DNA of 64,000 bases from Strigamia acuminata (lineage: Eukaryota > Arthropoda > Chilopoda > Geophilomorpha > Linotaeniidae): positions 8,829,605 through 8,893,604 of the forward strand of contig OX442321.1 of the NCBI GenBank assembly GCA_949358305.1. The letters are read 5' to 3'. The translations under genes and the position numbers were made by a program. Below the pieces are notes generated by a model, which saw only the letters and a program-made list of their open reading frames with translations, did not search any database and was not told the DNA's origin. Below, piece by piece: positions 39,049 through 51,900 of this stretch (position 1 is the first letter of the stretch; each line of letters opens with the position of its first letter).

Positions 39049-42000
39049 GATGTTGACTCCAACTCCAAATTTGAATCTTTATTTCTTTTACTTCTTTTTT
39101 ATTTTTTAACATGAAATTCATGCCGAGTATGAATTTCATTGTACGATCATGATGTGTATAAAGCCTGTCAAAATATTCAACAAAAAAAGGAGAATAAAAT
39201 GAAATTTAATCTCGTGTTGTCATAAAAAGTTTCTAAAGGTTTTTCAAAAAGCTTCGAGCAGAATTTCAATAAATGCCTTGAATGGTCTCTGAAAGGTGCA
39301 CGGGGCTGGCAGATACCGCTCAATACACTCTAAATTACATTAATATAAAAGTTTTACAAATGGCAATCCCGACTTCCCACAAGGGACCGAAATGGGTTCT
39401 GATTGGCCTCAAAGGACGACATCGATAGAAGCCTTGGGCGGCATCAAAAGGAGAAAATCGAATCCATACAATGATTCATTTGTCCATCTTACTCAAGAAG
39501 GATAATTGGGGTTCGACGGTACACGAAAGAACACTTTACCGGACCTTGTATTTAGTATTTAGTTGGTTGAGAATGAGAAACATGAGCAGCGCTATGGGCC
39601 GTAGCGGCGATGTCTGGGCGTGTTTAGTGAGCAATATAGCTCGTCGACGTCTTCTTTTTTTTCTTTTTTTTTTTCTTTTTCTTTTGCATTGATTTGTGCA
39701 GGTGTTTGCCTGTTTTTATCTCTTCTTTTGCTCGTTTTTCAAGCGAAGAGCAGATGGGTATAGGTTTCTTTTTTCCCTCGTTAATGTAAATATAGGATTG
39801 TCAGCCGTAGTGATAAAAAAAAAGTTTATCTCGTGTTTTATCTTTTTTCTTTTTTCTTTTTTTTTTTTACTTTTGTTGAATATTTTTTATTTTTGCGTAG
39901 TTCAAGTCCATCGTCCATCACGTTTGAGTATCACCATCTGGAATGTATAGAAAGGAGAAAGGAAAAAAAAAACTTTTATGCTTGTATTTTTGATGCATTG
40001 TTTTGTTTTTATATTCATTTTTTCCTTTTTATTACATTTTACACTTTTTCTTTTGAGCTACGCACGCATTTTTTCAAACGACAAGTAAGAAATCATTGAA
40101 AGAAAATAAACGTTATTTGCATATATCATATTAAAGTTGTTGTGCATCCATACAGTTGACAGAAAAACAATTTTTGTGCTAATTTTAAATATAGATTTTA
40201 CCCAAATTGTTTCTTCAAAAGAGAAAAAGTGAGGCTAGGAAGGATAAAGAAAAGAAGTAAAAAATGTAACGTAAAACACTAAAGTTGAAAATAAAAAAAA
40301 TGGGCAATTGTCATCCATCCAACACTAGGTTCCCTTAAGGCTGAAGAACATTTAGCATCTTTGAGACATTGATCTTCCTGATGTATTCCAAATGGTTTAG
40401 AGAAGGAAAGGAAAGAAAAAAAGTGCATAGATCCCAAATCAGCCACTCGGTAACGTCACGGTCGACAAACGGATGCCGAGAAAAGAGCTGAAGAGTTGCG
40501 AGTAAGAGAACATTCAGTTGGACCGGAAAGTCATGAAGTCATGTGAGTGGCCCCTAGGGTGCCTCGTGTGAACACAGCGTTCTACTTGTGAAGGAGAGTA
40601 GAAGGACTAACCCCATGAATACCAGATGATGTTACCTGCTAGCTCTCCAGTCGAAGAACGAAGGAATTTGTATCGTTCTCTCGACGCGGGATTGGATCTG
40701 AACCGAGTGTAAAACGAAAAGTTTGCGATCTGTTTCAAATTGCAGTTTCCAAATGAACTATTTGAAAATAAGGCACTAAAAGAGCAGAAAAACAACTCTT
40801 TAAAGAACTTCAACTACAAGATTTTATAAATCAAAACAGCAAAAAGAGAGAAAAAACACTCCGAAGGACACAATTCTTTCATAATTTAGTATCCCTTCCT
40901 TACCACACGATGGCGTTTGTCATCTCAAGTGGTTTGTTGATATTTTCCTCGACTCTCGAGGGATTGCGGAGGAAAGAGTTTCTGGCAGATATCCAGGGCC
41001 AGCAACCTGTCTCTCAACAAGGGCGCTCGGTTGCTCTTCAAAGCATTCTTGTTTAATTGCCATTACCTCTTTCTCTCTCTCTCTTCTCCCTCTCTCGTTC
41101 TTTCCTTTTGCACAAACACCTTTTCCGGCTTTCTTCTCAAGGGCTGCTAAAGGGTTAAGAGTTTCTTTAAACATCCGGCAGGGAGAATTATTTTGCCAGT
41201 GCACGTGCATCCTTTCATTACATAGGCGTGTCCGTCATTGGGAAGCAGTGTCAAAGGCAGAAGCCATAAGAAAAGAAGGCACGTTAATTAAAACGACGGT
41301 ACAGCACAGGCATGCTTGCATCTCGTCTCGTAGCGTTTATTAGTTGCCGATACAATGACCCAGTGTCACTTCTTTTCTCTCGGTGTGAATGCAATTTGTG
41401 ACATTACCTTACAGCTTCTAGATTAAAAAAGGAAGAAGAAAAGAAGAAAAACGTGCGTTTATTTAATTTATTTTATCGTTTTAAAGGCGCGCCTACACGA
41501 TGGCTGGGTCTTAAATTGATAATAACTTGTTAAGCTATGGTGTACGATGACGATTGGCGGATTAAAGGTGGTGTTCTTGTTGAATTCATTTGTTAGCACG
41601 CTTGTTCTCAGTATTTACATGCATTGATGCAGAGCAATGTGGTGTTCGACTATTAACCTAAAGAGGCAGTAAAGGCGTAGTGAATTTAGGTTGGTCGAAA
41701 ACACCCCTTTTAACTCTTCAAATAAAAGTAATGCTTTCCTTTTATTATTCTGCCTTCGGAGTTTTCTCAATCCCATTCGTTGTCTTAATGTTGACTTGTG
41801 CACTCTGCTAGAACTTTCATCCTTTCTGATTGCTTACTTAATACAAGTGCGTCGGCACAGGAATAAGCTAAATATCGTTTCAGGCACAGCCTAATCGGAT
41901 GAAATGACTCCCGGTGGAGATGGAAAGGAGAGGCAGGAAAAGGATGGCGCATCCAATTAAGCCCAGGTGGTACCAGGTAAAGGCCAGACATCACCCCGTC

Positions 42001-44076
42001 GACTTTTATGCCAAAGTGTCTCGAGTTACTGTGGCAGTAAAAAGGAAATTGAAAATAAATGGTTTAACTTGACTGTGATCCCCTTTTATGTTGACCTCGA
42101 GTCAAGGGGCTGTCATTCACTTGTTCGCTGGTCACTAAGGGCGTCACCTGTAATGGCGTCGGCCTGATAGGGAAAATAAAAGAAATGCAATTTACTTTCT
42201 TTTTTTTCTTTCGCTTCTATTTTTCTTTTTCTGCAAATCATTTTAGAAAATAAGCGAGCTATTACTGGCGTGAGAAGGAAAGTGGCTTTATCTAACTGGC
42301 AAGAAAAAGCCAAAATGCAGCTGCAGATGGCGTAAACTACGTGCGAGGGCAAAGATAGAGAAAGGGAAAGTGTCATGTGCGACTGATTTGTTATTCACAG
42401 CATCAGATTGCGTTGACAATGCGTTTTGAATAAATAATACGGCAAAAGTGGATATCCTTCGCAGAATAAACCGGCTTGTGCAAACTCATTTTTCCAAAAT
42501 GTTAATTTCAACTTTCGAGATTACACTTATTGTCGTTTGTGAGCGTTTATATAGTTATGTGATAGGAAATAAATAAGGGTCTGGGTTTTCAACACTGGCA
42601 AGCTGTAACCTTGTTTATTATCTTCACGTACAGCGTTAGTAAGCCGAGAGTGGTTACTGTAGGGTGCGCTCTCTTCTTTATTTAGTCTTAATTTATTGGT
42701 GCTTTATATCGATGAATGGTCCTATTTTGTCTGCTCGTGTACTGTCTTTTGTCTCTGGAGAGTGTTTCAAAACTTCGCTCTCCTGCACAACTCAAACAAA
42801 TTCCATAGTTTTAAAGTTCTTTTCTAAAAATGGAAAGTATATAGTATACTTGTTTGACTAGAGTCAAACAAACATTGTCGGTGCATTTTTGAGGTCCAGA
42901 CAGTTTGTCAATTTGTTTTAGTTTTTAAAATTTCAAAGAAATGAGACAGAAAAAGTATAAAATTTAAAGTAGCTGCATGCGTTACATCCTTTTTCCATAG
43001 AATTAAAACCAATTCCTCTCATGCAGATACCTCCCTCAAACCATAAATTCGCGTCCTCTGCTTTGAGAAGTTCTACTTTAAACTATAGGAAAAAACAGTT
43101 TGTGCTGCCTCTTTGTATCGGTTTATTCAAGCTTAAATTATACGGCACTATTAAGATAAACAGTTAAACTGTGAGTTGCCTGTCAAGTCATAAACTCATA
43201 TCTATTTAGAAGGAATAAAAATTGATCCTTTGATACGGATTTAAATATGATAGATATCTATGTGCTTATTTAAATGTTAAATGTTCTTTGTGCAATGTGA
43301 TAGCTGCAGCTAGTTGATTTTTTTCTTTTTTTCTCTTTGGATTTAAACGGGCTTTTAAAATTTCTAGCACATTACTTTGACTGTGAATGGTTATGGGTTG
43401 CATGTTTCGTGATGCTAGAAGGTAAGTTATGTAAGCAATTGAAAAGAACAAGATCAGTTTACTAATTAAATTTAGTGAAAGTGAAATGCGGTGTGTAATA
43501 TATAATTTTAAAAAAGAGTTGCTACGTTATAAACATAATGAGAAAAGGGAAAATGTGTTTTTTTTCTTCTTATTTTATATTACATGTTATTTGAAAAAGA
43601 AAAATATCAACAAAAGCTATCTTAAAGTGCAATTGCATGCAATAAAATGTGAAATAGTGCAGGCAAAATGGCCATCTGGTGGAGAGAAAATGTGCATATT
43701 TCCTTTTTCATGCATTGTGCAAGCACATACTAATCCGCATTTTTCAGTATGTGTGTTTTGCATTTTTCGGAATGGTTTGCTATTCGTAAGACAAAAATTG
43801 GAAAAGAATGAAATTAAACATCATTTGTTCTCTAATGAGATTGTTCTCTGTGGTTTAAAGAGGTCACAAGTGGTGATACTGGGGCGGGAAGCGACATCTC
43901 TCGCCAATTTTCTCATTAGCTTATGAGAGCACCATGTGGTGACCCCCTTAGAGCAATGGCGTCACTCACCACAAAGCTTTCTTATTAAAGTAACTTATTT
44001 AATGCAACAGCTTAACTTTGCAAATTTGTTCATTTTATAAATGGAAGCAGAGGGCTTTGTGATTCATTATAAATAA
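39049..44076. other. intergenic between NUDT9 and PPP2R3
   Basis: No coding region I can support. T-rich stretches (39640-39860) and a C/T-rich stretch (41065-41110) create spurious frames. The 96-codon minus-strand frame at 40920-41210 and the 146-codon plus-strand frame at 43486-43926 show no domain or splice context. Confidence 0.55.
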
Positions 44077-44199
44077 ATTTTGTTTTTGAAAATAGTCCGC
44101 ATGATTTTAAATTTGAAAATTAAAAAATTTGAAAACTTATTTCAATTTTTTTTTTAATTTTAAATTTAAAATCATGCGGAATATTTTCACAAACAAAAT
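44077..44199. repeat. 123-bp near-perfect inverted repeat
   Basis: The left arm (44077-about 44134) and right arm (about 44141-44199) are reverse complements over nearly 58 bp with few mismatches, separated by a loop of about 6 nt. Both arms share the block CCGCATGATTTTAAATTT. It may be a foldback MITE remnant or a structured RNA source. No clear target-site duplication was seen. Confidence 0.75.
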
Positions 44200-44667
44200 A
44201 TGTTTTTAATTCTGCGAGCAAATTCAATTGCACATAGTTTTCGTTTGTATTGTTGGATTGCTCTGAAGGTTTGTATTATGCGGTAATGAGTTAGACCTTA
44301 ATGAGTAATTAACTGGTGAAATTTGGAATGTAATGTGCACGACTTCGTGACAAAAGAAATTCCTTTTCCATTTTGCGGTTGAATAAAAAGATTGTAACTT
44401 TGAATCTATTGCCAAACGAATTAAAAACAACTTAGCCAGAAAAGCAACAAAATAAAAAAAAATAAACAAAAACTTATTACTTTTGTTGAGTAATTTTAAA
44501 AAATATTTGCTTTCCATTATAAATAGTTAAATTACATTACATTATTGAGTTTTGTTTATAGTGTTTTTTTTTTTTATTATTTTGTCTGCTAATAATCTTT
44601 TGCTCCTAGCGTATTAGCATTAAAACCAAGCTTGTCTATTTCAACACTAGGTTGCATTCTTCGTCAA

Positions 44668-44676
44668 AAAATGGCG
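44668..44676 (+). promoter_or_regulatory. YY1/Pho-like site upstream of short PPP2R3 form
   Basis: AAAATGGCG 262 bp upstream of the ATG at 44938, on the coding strand. Together with the in-frame first exon it suggests a separate promoter for the short isoform. Inference only. Confidence 0.3.
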
Positions 44677-44937
44677 ATCTGCGAAGTTCAAATATGATTT
44701 TGAAAAACGAAATTGTTTTAGCTCTTGTTATAAGAAAAGATGATACATTCAGTATACAAATAAGTATCTTACTTTTATATTACATTACGAAATTTAAAAT
44801 TAATATATCGCACCAGAACTTAAAAAATCCAAGTGATCACTTAAAGTCTAATTGTTATTAATTTCTTTTTACAGATTTTGTAGTAAATATATAATTAAAA
44901 GACAGCCATACACTTAAATAATCGAGGTAAACAAATT

Positions 44938-45941
44938 ATGTCTTTTAACCCAAACGTGAAACTAAAAGGTGAGCGAAGTAATGCTAAATAATAAATCATA
45001 TTAGAGTTTATTAATTGATTTCTCCTCGCTTTAGTTGATGAATTGTTTTTGAAATGGTTCAGTAGTCCTGATATACATGATGCCATTCATAATGATCTCC
45101 GACAAATTATTGATGGCAATTTTGAGAGCCGAATGGCTCAAATCTCTTCTGGTTCACCAGGTAAGTATATTAAAAATAATAGAATGCAATACGAGTTTGC
45201 ATACAGCAGTTTGGTTAATAAAACTATATTATGTTAAAGTGAAATATTGAGTTGTAAAATTTATTATTTTAATTACAGGTCGCTCTCATTCTCCACGAAC
45301 GTCCAGTCCGACTTCTCCTTCAACTCTTCCTTGTTCTCCAAGAGCGAACCAAGGCCCCAATCCATGTACTTCAAATCCTAGGAAAAAGAGCCCAAGAACG
45401 AGACACACAAAAACTTTAATTTGTTCTCCAAAACTGCCGTCATTATTAATCGAGGTATTAAAATAGTTAATTTTACAGTGAAACTCACACACATTTCTTA
45501 GTGTTTAGTTAACCTATTCAATTTATTTTTAAAATAGTAATTTTTTGGATTTTAATTTGGGGCTCGAACACTAGATGGCGACACTATCGATTTCTCCCAC
45601 TCCCTTTGCAAAATGTCATTTTAAAGTAGAAAGACTGAAATTTAAAAATTTATTTTTTAAATTAAAAAAAAAAATTCTATAAGTGTTTATTTGTTTAAAA
45701 GAAATTCAAATTTAAATATTTACGTTTGTGTATCATCTATATGTTTATGACAGCAATTTTTTTCTCACTCTGCTCTATTTTTATTTATTTGGACAAAGTT
45801 CAATGTTTCCCCCATTTTTTTTTCCTTTTACTCAATACCCAAAATCGAAGGACATCTACTTTAAGCCACTTGATTCCACGAACATTAATTAATTCGACAT
45901 TTTAAACTTTGGCATTTCAACGTTTTAATTTATCCCTCAGA

Positions 45942-45986
<45 letters not shown>

Positions 45987-48900
45987 AAAATCCAGGCGGA
46001 GAAAATTGCGAAAACAAATTGTGCAAATCCAATCGAATCCACACTCTCCCTTTTCCCCAGAAATCCCGCGATCCAAACGACTCATTACCCAACCCTCGGG
46101 GTTGTAATGTCCAACTTGGGGGATGCTGTGTAACCATGGCAACCCTAACACATGTATGGAGGGTCGGGAAGCCATTCTCCCCACTCCACACTCCCCTCCT
46201 CGCCATAGTATTGGGATTTCAGGCCTTGAGCAAGGTCATTCGTAGAGGCTTGTGGGGTTATGGCGGGAAAAACCGACCACTCATTGCGTGTCACGAAAAC
46301 TGCGCTATTGTGAGCTGCCGTAAAGCCATAGCCATTGAATCGACGATGGGGTTCGTGGCTACAAACCGATGTGTCCCATGTACTTAAGTAGGTCCTGAAT
46401 CCTGACAGAACAATCCACCCCATTTGAGAGACCGTCCGATTCTCTAAGTCGAGGTAGGTCGGGTTGTTGAACAAGCAGGCTCAACGCGAGCGTTGCCTGT
46501 GGTTGGGGAGCGGCCCAACCTCGGCTCTGACCGAATTTGGCACTAAGCAGCTGGCAGGACGAGATACTAGGTTAAAACGGAAGGCGGCAGCTGTTGTGCG
46601 TATTCATCGTTGCTGTAAAGTGGGTTGGTTGGTTGGTTGGTTGGTTGGATGGATTCAAGTGGTTTTCACCACGATTCCGCGAGATTTTAGCCGTAACTTT
46701 GGACGTGAGGATGGTGCTGTGTGTGATTTTTAAGCGGGATTTTTCTCTGTGGCAAGTTCCTTGATCTCTCGCCAAGGTTTTCCAACCCGAGTGTGTAAAA
46801 CAAGACACAGCTGCTGGAACGTTCCTTATATGGGGAAAGACGCATTTAGAATCCCCCGCGTGCACGAGCCTGTGCCTGGGACTTCCTCAGACGTCGGACG
46901 AAGCAATCTCACACCGCTCCTACAAACGAGTGAGCCAATTTAAACGAGGAAAATTAATAATTATGTGCTCGCTATTTCATTGATCGTGATCGGTTCGTTG
47001 TATTATTTTTTGTTTGGTTTTTATTTTTTTTAATTTTTTAATTTTTTTTAAATATTTGATTTAATTTAATTTAAAAAGTTTAATTTATTCGAATTTGATG
47101 CTCTTGTCAATTTTGAGACAGAGAGCGAGGGGCAGGGGGCAACCCAGTGGATTATGAGTCTCCGAGTACACTCGCGAGACGCTGTCCCCTGCCGCCTCGT
47201 TGTGAGCTCGGTGACCCCTTATAGGGCGGCCATCGTGGACATCCGGCGCCGCCGCACCGTGCATTGTGTCGACGCTCTTCCTTGCCTCGTGCTCAATCCA
47301 GATCCGCTGGCCAAAGGGTCTGGGCAAGTGGATTGCCGTGCCGTGCATTACGGTGTATGCGTTCCAGTTATTTTGCAATTCAATCCGATCAACCTGCTGA
47401 CCGCGCCCCCGGCGCTCGAAACTGACCTCCATCGACTCGTCAATCAATTCGTAGCAGCGGACCGAGCAACCAGGAAAAAAGAATCCATGTTGGCTTTCGC
47501 TTCGTCAGCGGTCTCGGCGACCGGCTCTCCATCATCTCCTTCGGTGTCCCAATCCCCCGTCAGGCCTCTTGCCGCCTCATCCATCTTGAGCGCGGTCGAG
47601 AAGTTCGAGCGAAAATCCATTCAAGCGAACTCACGTGGAAAAGTCGTTCAGTTGCTAAAGACCAAGGGGGTTGTGGACGTTTCCCCCGCGCCGACTTCGA
47701 ACGCGGTCAAAGAATCCGTCGTTGAAGCTGCACTTAAGACTGCCACGCCATCGCCCGTATCTGATGTCCAGCAGCCACTAATTACGGTACCACCTGCGGT
47801 TTCTACTGCTACCGCACAGGCCACCAAATATGACAGTTGCACGTGGCCGAGTTTTAAACGTCCTCAGTCGAATGTGAAGGAAACTAAAGAGGCGGAGAGC
47901 AAGGAAATGGTGAAAAAAGTGCAAAAGGTGACTGACAGTACGTTGATTGCAATTGATGGCAGCGCGGTTGATAAGGTTAAGAAGAAAGTGGATGATGACG
48001 CCAGTTCCGCGAAGAAGAAGAACGTGAAAAGAGTGAAAGTCAGTGAGAAGAAAAGTGTGTCTTCCGAGAAGATTGAGACAGAGATGAGAAACGGAACGGT
48101 GAAAACGGAGGCAAAGAAAGAGAAAAGTGGGAAAAGTGGGAAAATAATCAACACCGAGACGACGCCGACAACCTTGGAAGTGGAACTGAGCAAAATGATC
48201 GCTGCCAGTAACGAAATTCACGCCGTGAGTGAAGCGATGCCGGTTGTCAACAGCGGAGGCGATTCGGGAATCGGGAGCGAGGAGTCGCCGCCTTCGCCGT
48301 CCCCTTTGAAGGACGAGGAGTCCAAGACGGGCAATAACAAATACTTTGAGCAGCACATCGCATCGCCCGTGGATTTCGCCAAGTCGCGGTTCCAGCGCTC
48401 CACGGGGCAAACGGTGAACGAAACAAAATCTCGATTCGAGAACGGACAAATTCAGAATTCGTCCAGGGATAAATGGAGACCGGAATGGCTGCCGTCGCAC
48501 AGCAGTTTGCTGTCGGCAGCGACCAGTGGCGACCCAGCGATGGAGGCAAATTTGGTGCAAGCGGCTGTGGACGCCTTGAAGAGGGACGGAAGACATCAAA
48601 GGATGAATCAAAGGAAGGCGTCGTCACCTGAACCAACAATTCCTCACCCAAAATTAACTGTCACTCAGAAACAACACATCAAGGAAAGATCATTGTCGCC
48701 CACGGGAAGTAGCAGCCATGTGCCCGTGCGACCATTTTTAACCAAAGGCTCAGTAGCTGAAAGGGTTCTTATCTTCGAACGATGTCCTACGAGTGTCGAT
48801 AGAGATTTAAAGGATAAACTTGCTGCTAAACATCCTGCTATTCATGCTGCTTCCACTGAAGGAGTCACTAAGTCTCAGGTAATACTGTTTTTGTGGCTGT

Positions 48901-51900
48901 CGGTTGACAAAATAAGGGACAAGGGCGGGGAAAGGTCAAATTTAGGATTTGTCTGCTTGTTGTTGACGTGGTAACGGCTTACCCCAACCATTGAGTTGAT
49001 TAAATGCCGACTTGTGCACCCCACAGACCAATTCGCTTGGCCTTGTAGTCTCAATTTAGAACAGGAAAAGGCCATCATTGAGTTGCATCAAGTCACTGTG
49101 AATAAAATGTAAGGTCAAAACAAACTGAATTGAGTATTTTAGTCATGTGATACAGCAGCCAACACATGTGATTAAATGTTTGTGTATTTTCTTTTAATTT
49201 ATTTTTATTTTTATTTTTTATTATTTTTTATTTTTTTTGGGATCTCGTTGTCCTGCTTTCATTTCTCCGATATAATTCACTGCCCTCAATTCAACAGTTC
49301 ATTAGGAGATCGTAATTGTAGGCTAAAATTTAGATTTTATCTGTATTTATCGGGTTAAAATCTATACAATTTTAACACTGATTATATTTTCTGCTTTTAT
49401 GTAACATGAAATTTTTTAAAAATTGGGAAATTGAGGTGAAACGTACAAACGATCTTGTTTATCGCTGCTGTTGAAATCGATTGATGTATTGAGAAACAGT
49501 TGCAAGTTGGACTCGACTTAAAATGAGATTTTTTTTTTGTTTTTGTGTTTTTTTTTTTTTCATTGACATCTTATCTATTTTGAGAATTGAATAAGTACAA
49601 CATGGTTGCAACCCCAAACTTTTCTTTTTTTTAGATGTGGGAGTTTAGAGAGTAATGCACTTTTGAGTGTTTTTTTTTAAAAAGCCAGCATCAAATATAG
49701 CTACCATTAAAGATTAATACTTTATGATGATTGGTTGTGGCTTGTAATGAAAAAAAACGTGTAAAAAAAATTTCAAAAGCTTTTCTTTCTAAGTTGCAAC
49801 AGAAGAGTATATACAAACCGAAGTTCCTAAAATGGATTTGGAATTGTGTAACTTATTTATGTTGACATTCTTCAAGTTGCAAAGAAAAAAAAGAAAAAGT
49901 TAAATGGAGAAAGTTTTCGATGCATGAAGATAATAGATAAAGACAGATATCGGTTCAATAGCCTTTTCTATTAGCATCGTCACATACTAAAGGGTTTCAA
50001 TAGCAAGTGATGAATACAAAACGGTTTCTTTTTATCAAAATAATACGAAGAAATTAAATCAACTGGGAAAAATAAGCCCACGTAATGATAATAACACATT
50101 AAAAATAATCTGTATTGTTAATTGGATCTTTTGAGAACTTATTTCCTGGTTTGACTCATCAGAATTGAGAGCGCAGTATCTTTTTTTTTATAAATGAAAT
50201 ATTAACTTTCACAGTATTTTTTTTACCCAATTGTGTTTTTTATGCTTGAAGGATTGATGAGTTATTTATTTTTTATGTTATTTTATTTTGATGTAACAAT
50301 TTGTAGTCAATTGGGAAAGGTTTTTCAGGGTTAATAAGAATGACAGATGACTGAAATATATAGGTTTAGTAAGCTAAATTTGAATGATTTAAATAAACAT
50401 TGTCATTGGGAATGATATTAGACTTCCAAACTGTTTCCATGCCAACTCCTACACGCATCATTAAACATCCAGATAAGGGTTTGTGGTGAGGTGTGGTTTT
50501 AAGTCAAGGTAACTTGCATTTTTGTTTTGTTTACATGTGGTTTTACTAATAGGATGTTAATCTGAGTGGTTTACTTTAATTGGGGAGCCCAAAGGATTAA
50601 GTAATAACTTAATGATCAAGGGTGCCACACCCTTTGTGAAAACTGGGAAATTGTTGGTGCCACGAACATCTGCCAGCAGTAATCACGGAGATGAACGATA
50701 TGGGTGGGGTCCTTGAAACTCATTTAGGGCATTGTTAAGCCTAATCGTAATCGGTGAGAAAGTATAATCTCTGACATGTATCGTCAGTAATTATTAGTAA
50801 TGAAATGAGGTCTGAATACAAATTATACGGAGGTCGAATATCATTTTTTAAGTCTAAATTAGGTATTAGAATGCAGGGGAGTATGTCATCTGGTGTGACA
50901 CAGTTTAAACTACGGTTTTTCTGCCTCTGACATTCATTTATGCGTGCGTTGCATTTCCAGAATTAGACTTGACTTTCTTCTTGTCCGCCCACAGAATGAT
51001 TGACGGAAGTTTTGGCGAACACGTTAGGAATATTTGAAAATTAAATTTTTGTCAATAGGAAATAATGATATGAAAAATTACAACAACAAAAATGCTATTT
51101 TTAGCATTAGCTGACATTTAATGGATCTCCCTCAAACAAATGACATTTTACGTGCACAGAGATGGGAAGCTCAAGATTTAATTTAATTAGGAATTTTGAA
51201 TCAATTTTTTATAGTTTCGAGCGAACAATGTAATTTATTTAAGGCAGAATATTTTGTTAATGGGTGCAGAGGAGTTGTTCGAGCCTGGTAAAATATTTAG
51301 ACGGTAAATAAATATTTAAAATTATTTACAGACGGTCGCTGTCAAAGACACAGCGAAAACCGCGGTTTCTTCGCCCACAGCTCATAACCTGCAGAGGCTC
51401 GCCATAAAATCGTCTTCTCAATCTATCCAGATTCCTTACTTTCATTTTCCTAATGGACGTCCAGTCCTTCCTAAGGAAAGTGAAATCCTCCTTCAAAGGG
51501 TTGCTACAGCCTTTTCCAATTTGGAAGGAGGCTGCGCGTTCAAGGAGCAGTTCGGCGTCATCACAAAAGTAAGAACTCACATTCACTAGATTAAAAAAAA
51601 CACAAAAAAACGATTTGTTTTAAATTTATTTGCATTCCAGGCATGTGATTTACCACTCTACTGGAAAAATTCTCTGTTTATAGCTGTCGGAGGGGAGAAA
51701 AAAGGTTTTGTGACCAGTGAAATGTTTTTGGAGTATTGGAAAAGGTAAAAAAAAATTAATACTTAATTTTTATTTATTTTTTTGTGTGTGTACTCGCTGC
51801 GTTTTTAGTGCTATTTTTCCCCGTGTTTTTTGTGCATCCGCCAGTTTCTATTTATTGAAACTGCTGACTGCGTGAAACTTATTGTCACGTGAACGTGTTT

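Larger units (their letters stand above)
45455..47153. other. region between the two PPP2R3 5' exon sets
   Basis: Intron for the short isoform and presumed promoter of the long one. It contains a (TA)n microsatellite, an X-box-like motif and a GGTT repeat (listed separately). The 122-codon frame at 46019-46387 and frames on the opposite strand have no recognisable domain. Confidence 0.6.

Noticed and set aside
43486-43926. 146-codon plus-strand frame upstream of PPP2R3
   Set aside because: Lys/Phe-rich with no domain, no start context and no fitting splice sites.
46019-46387. 122-codon frame and opposing frames between PPP2R3 exons
   Set aside because: Both strands are open because the region is GC-richer; no similarity and no phase match to the PPP2R3 exons.
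47778-48611. 277-codon minus-strand frame
   Set aside because: Antisense shadow of the PPP2R3 long-isoform exon, which has clear family similarity on the plus strand.
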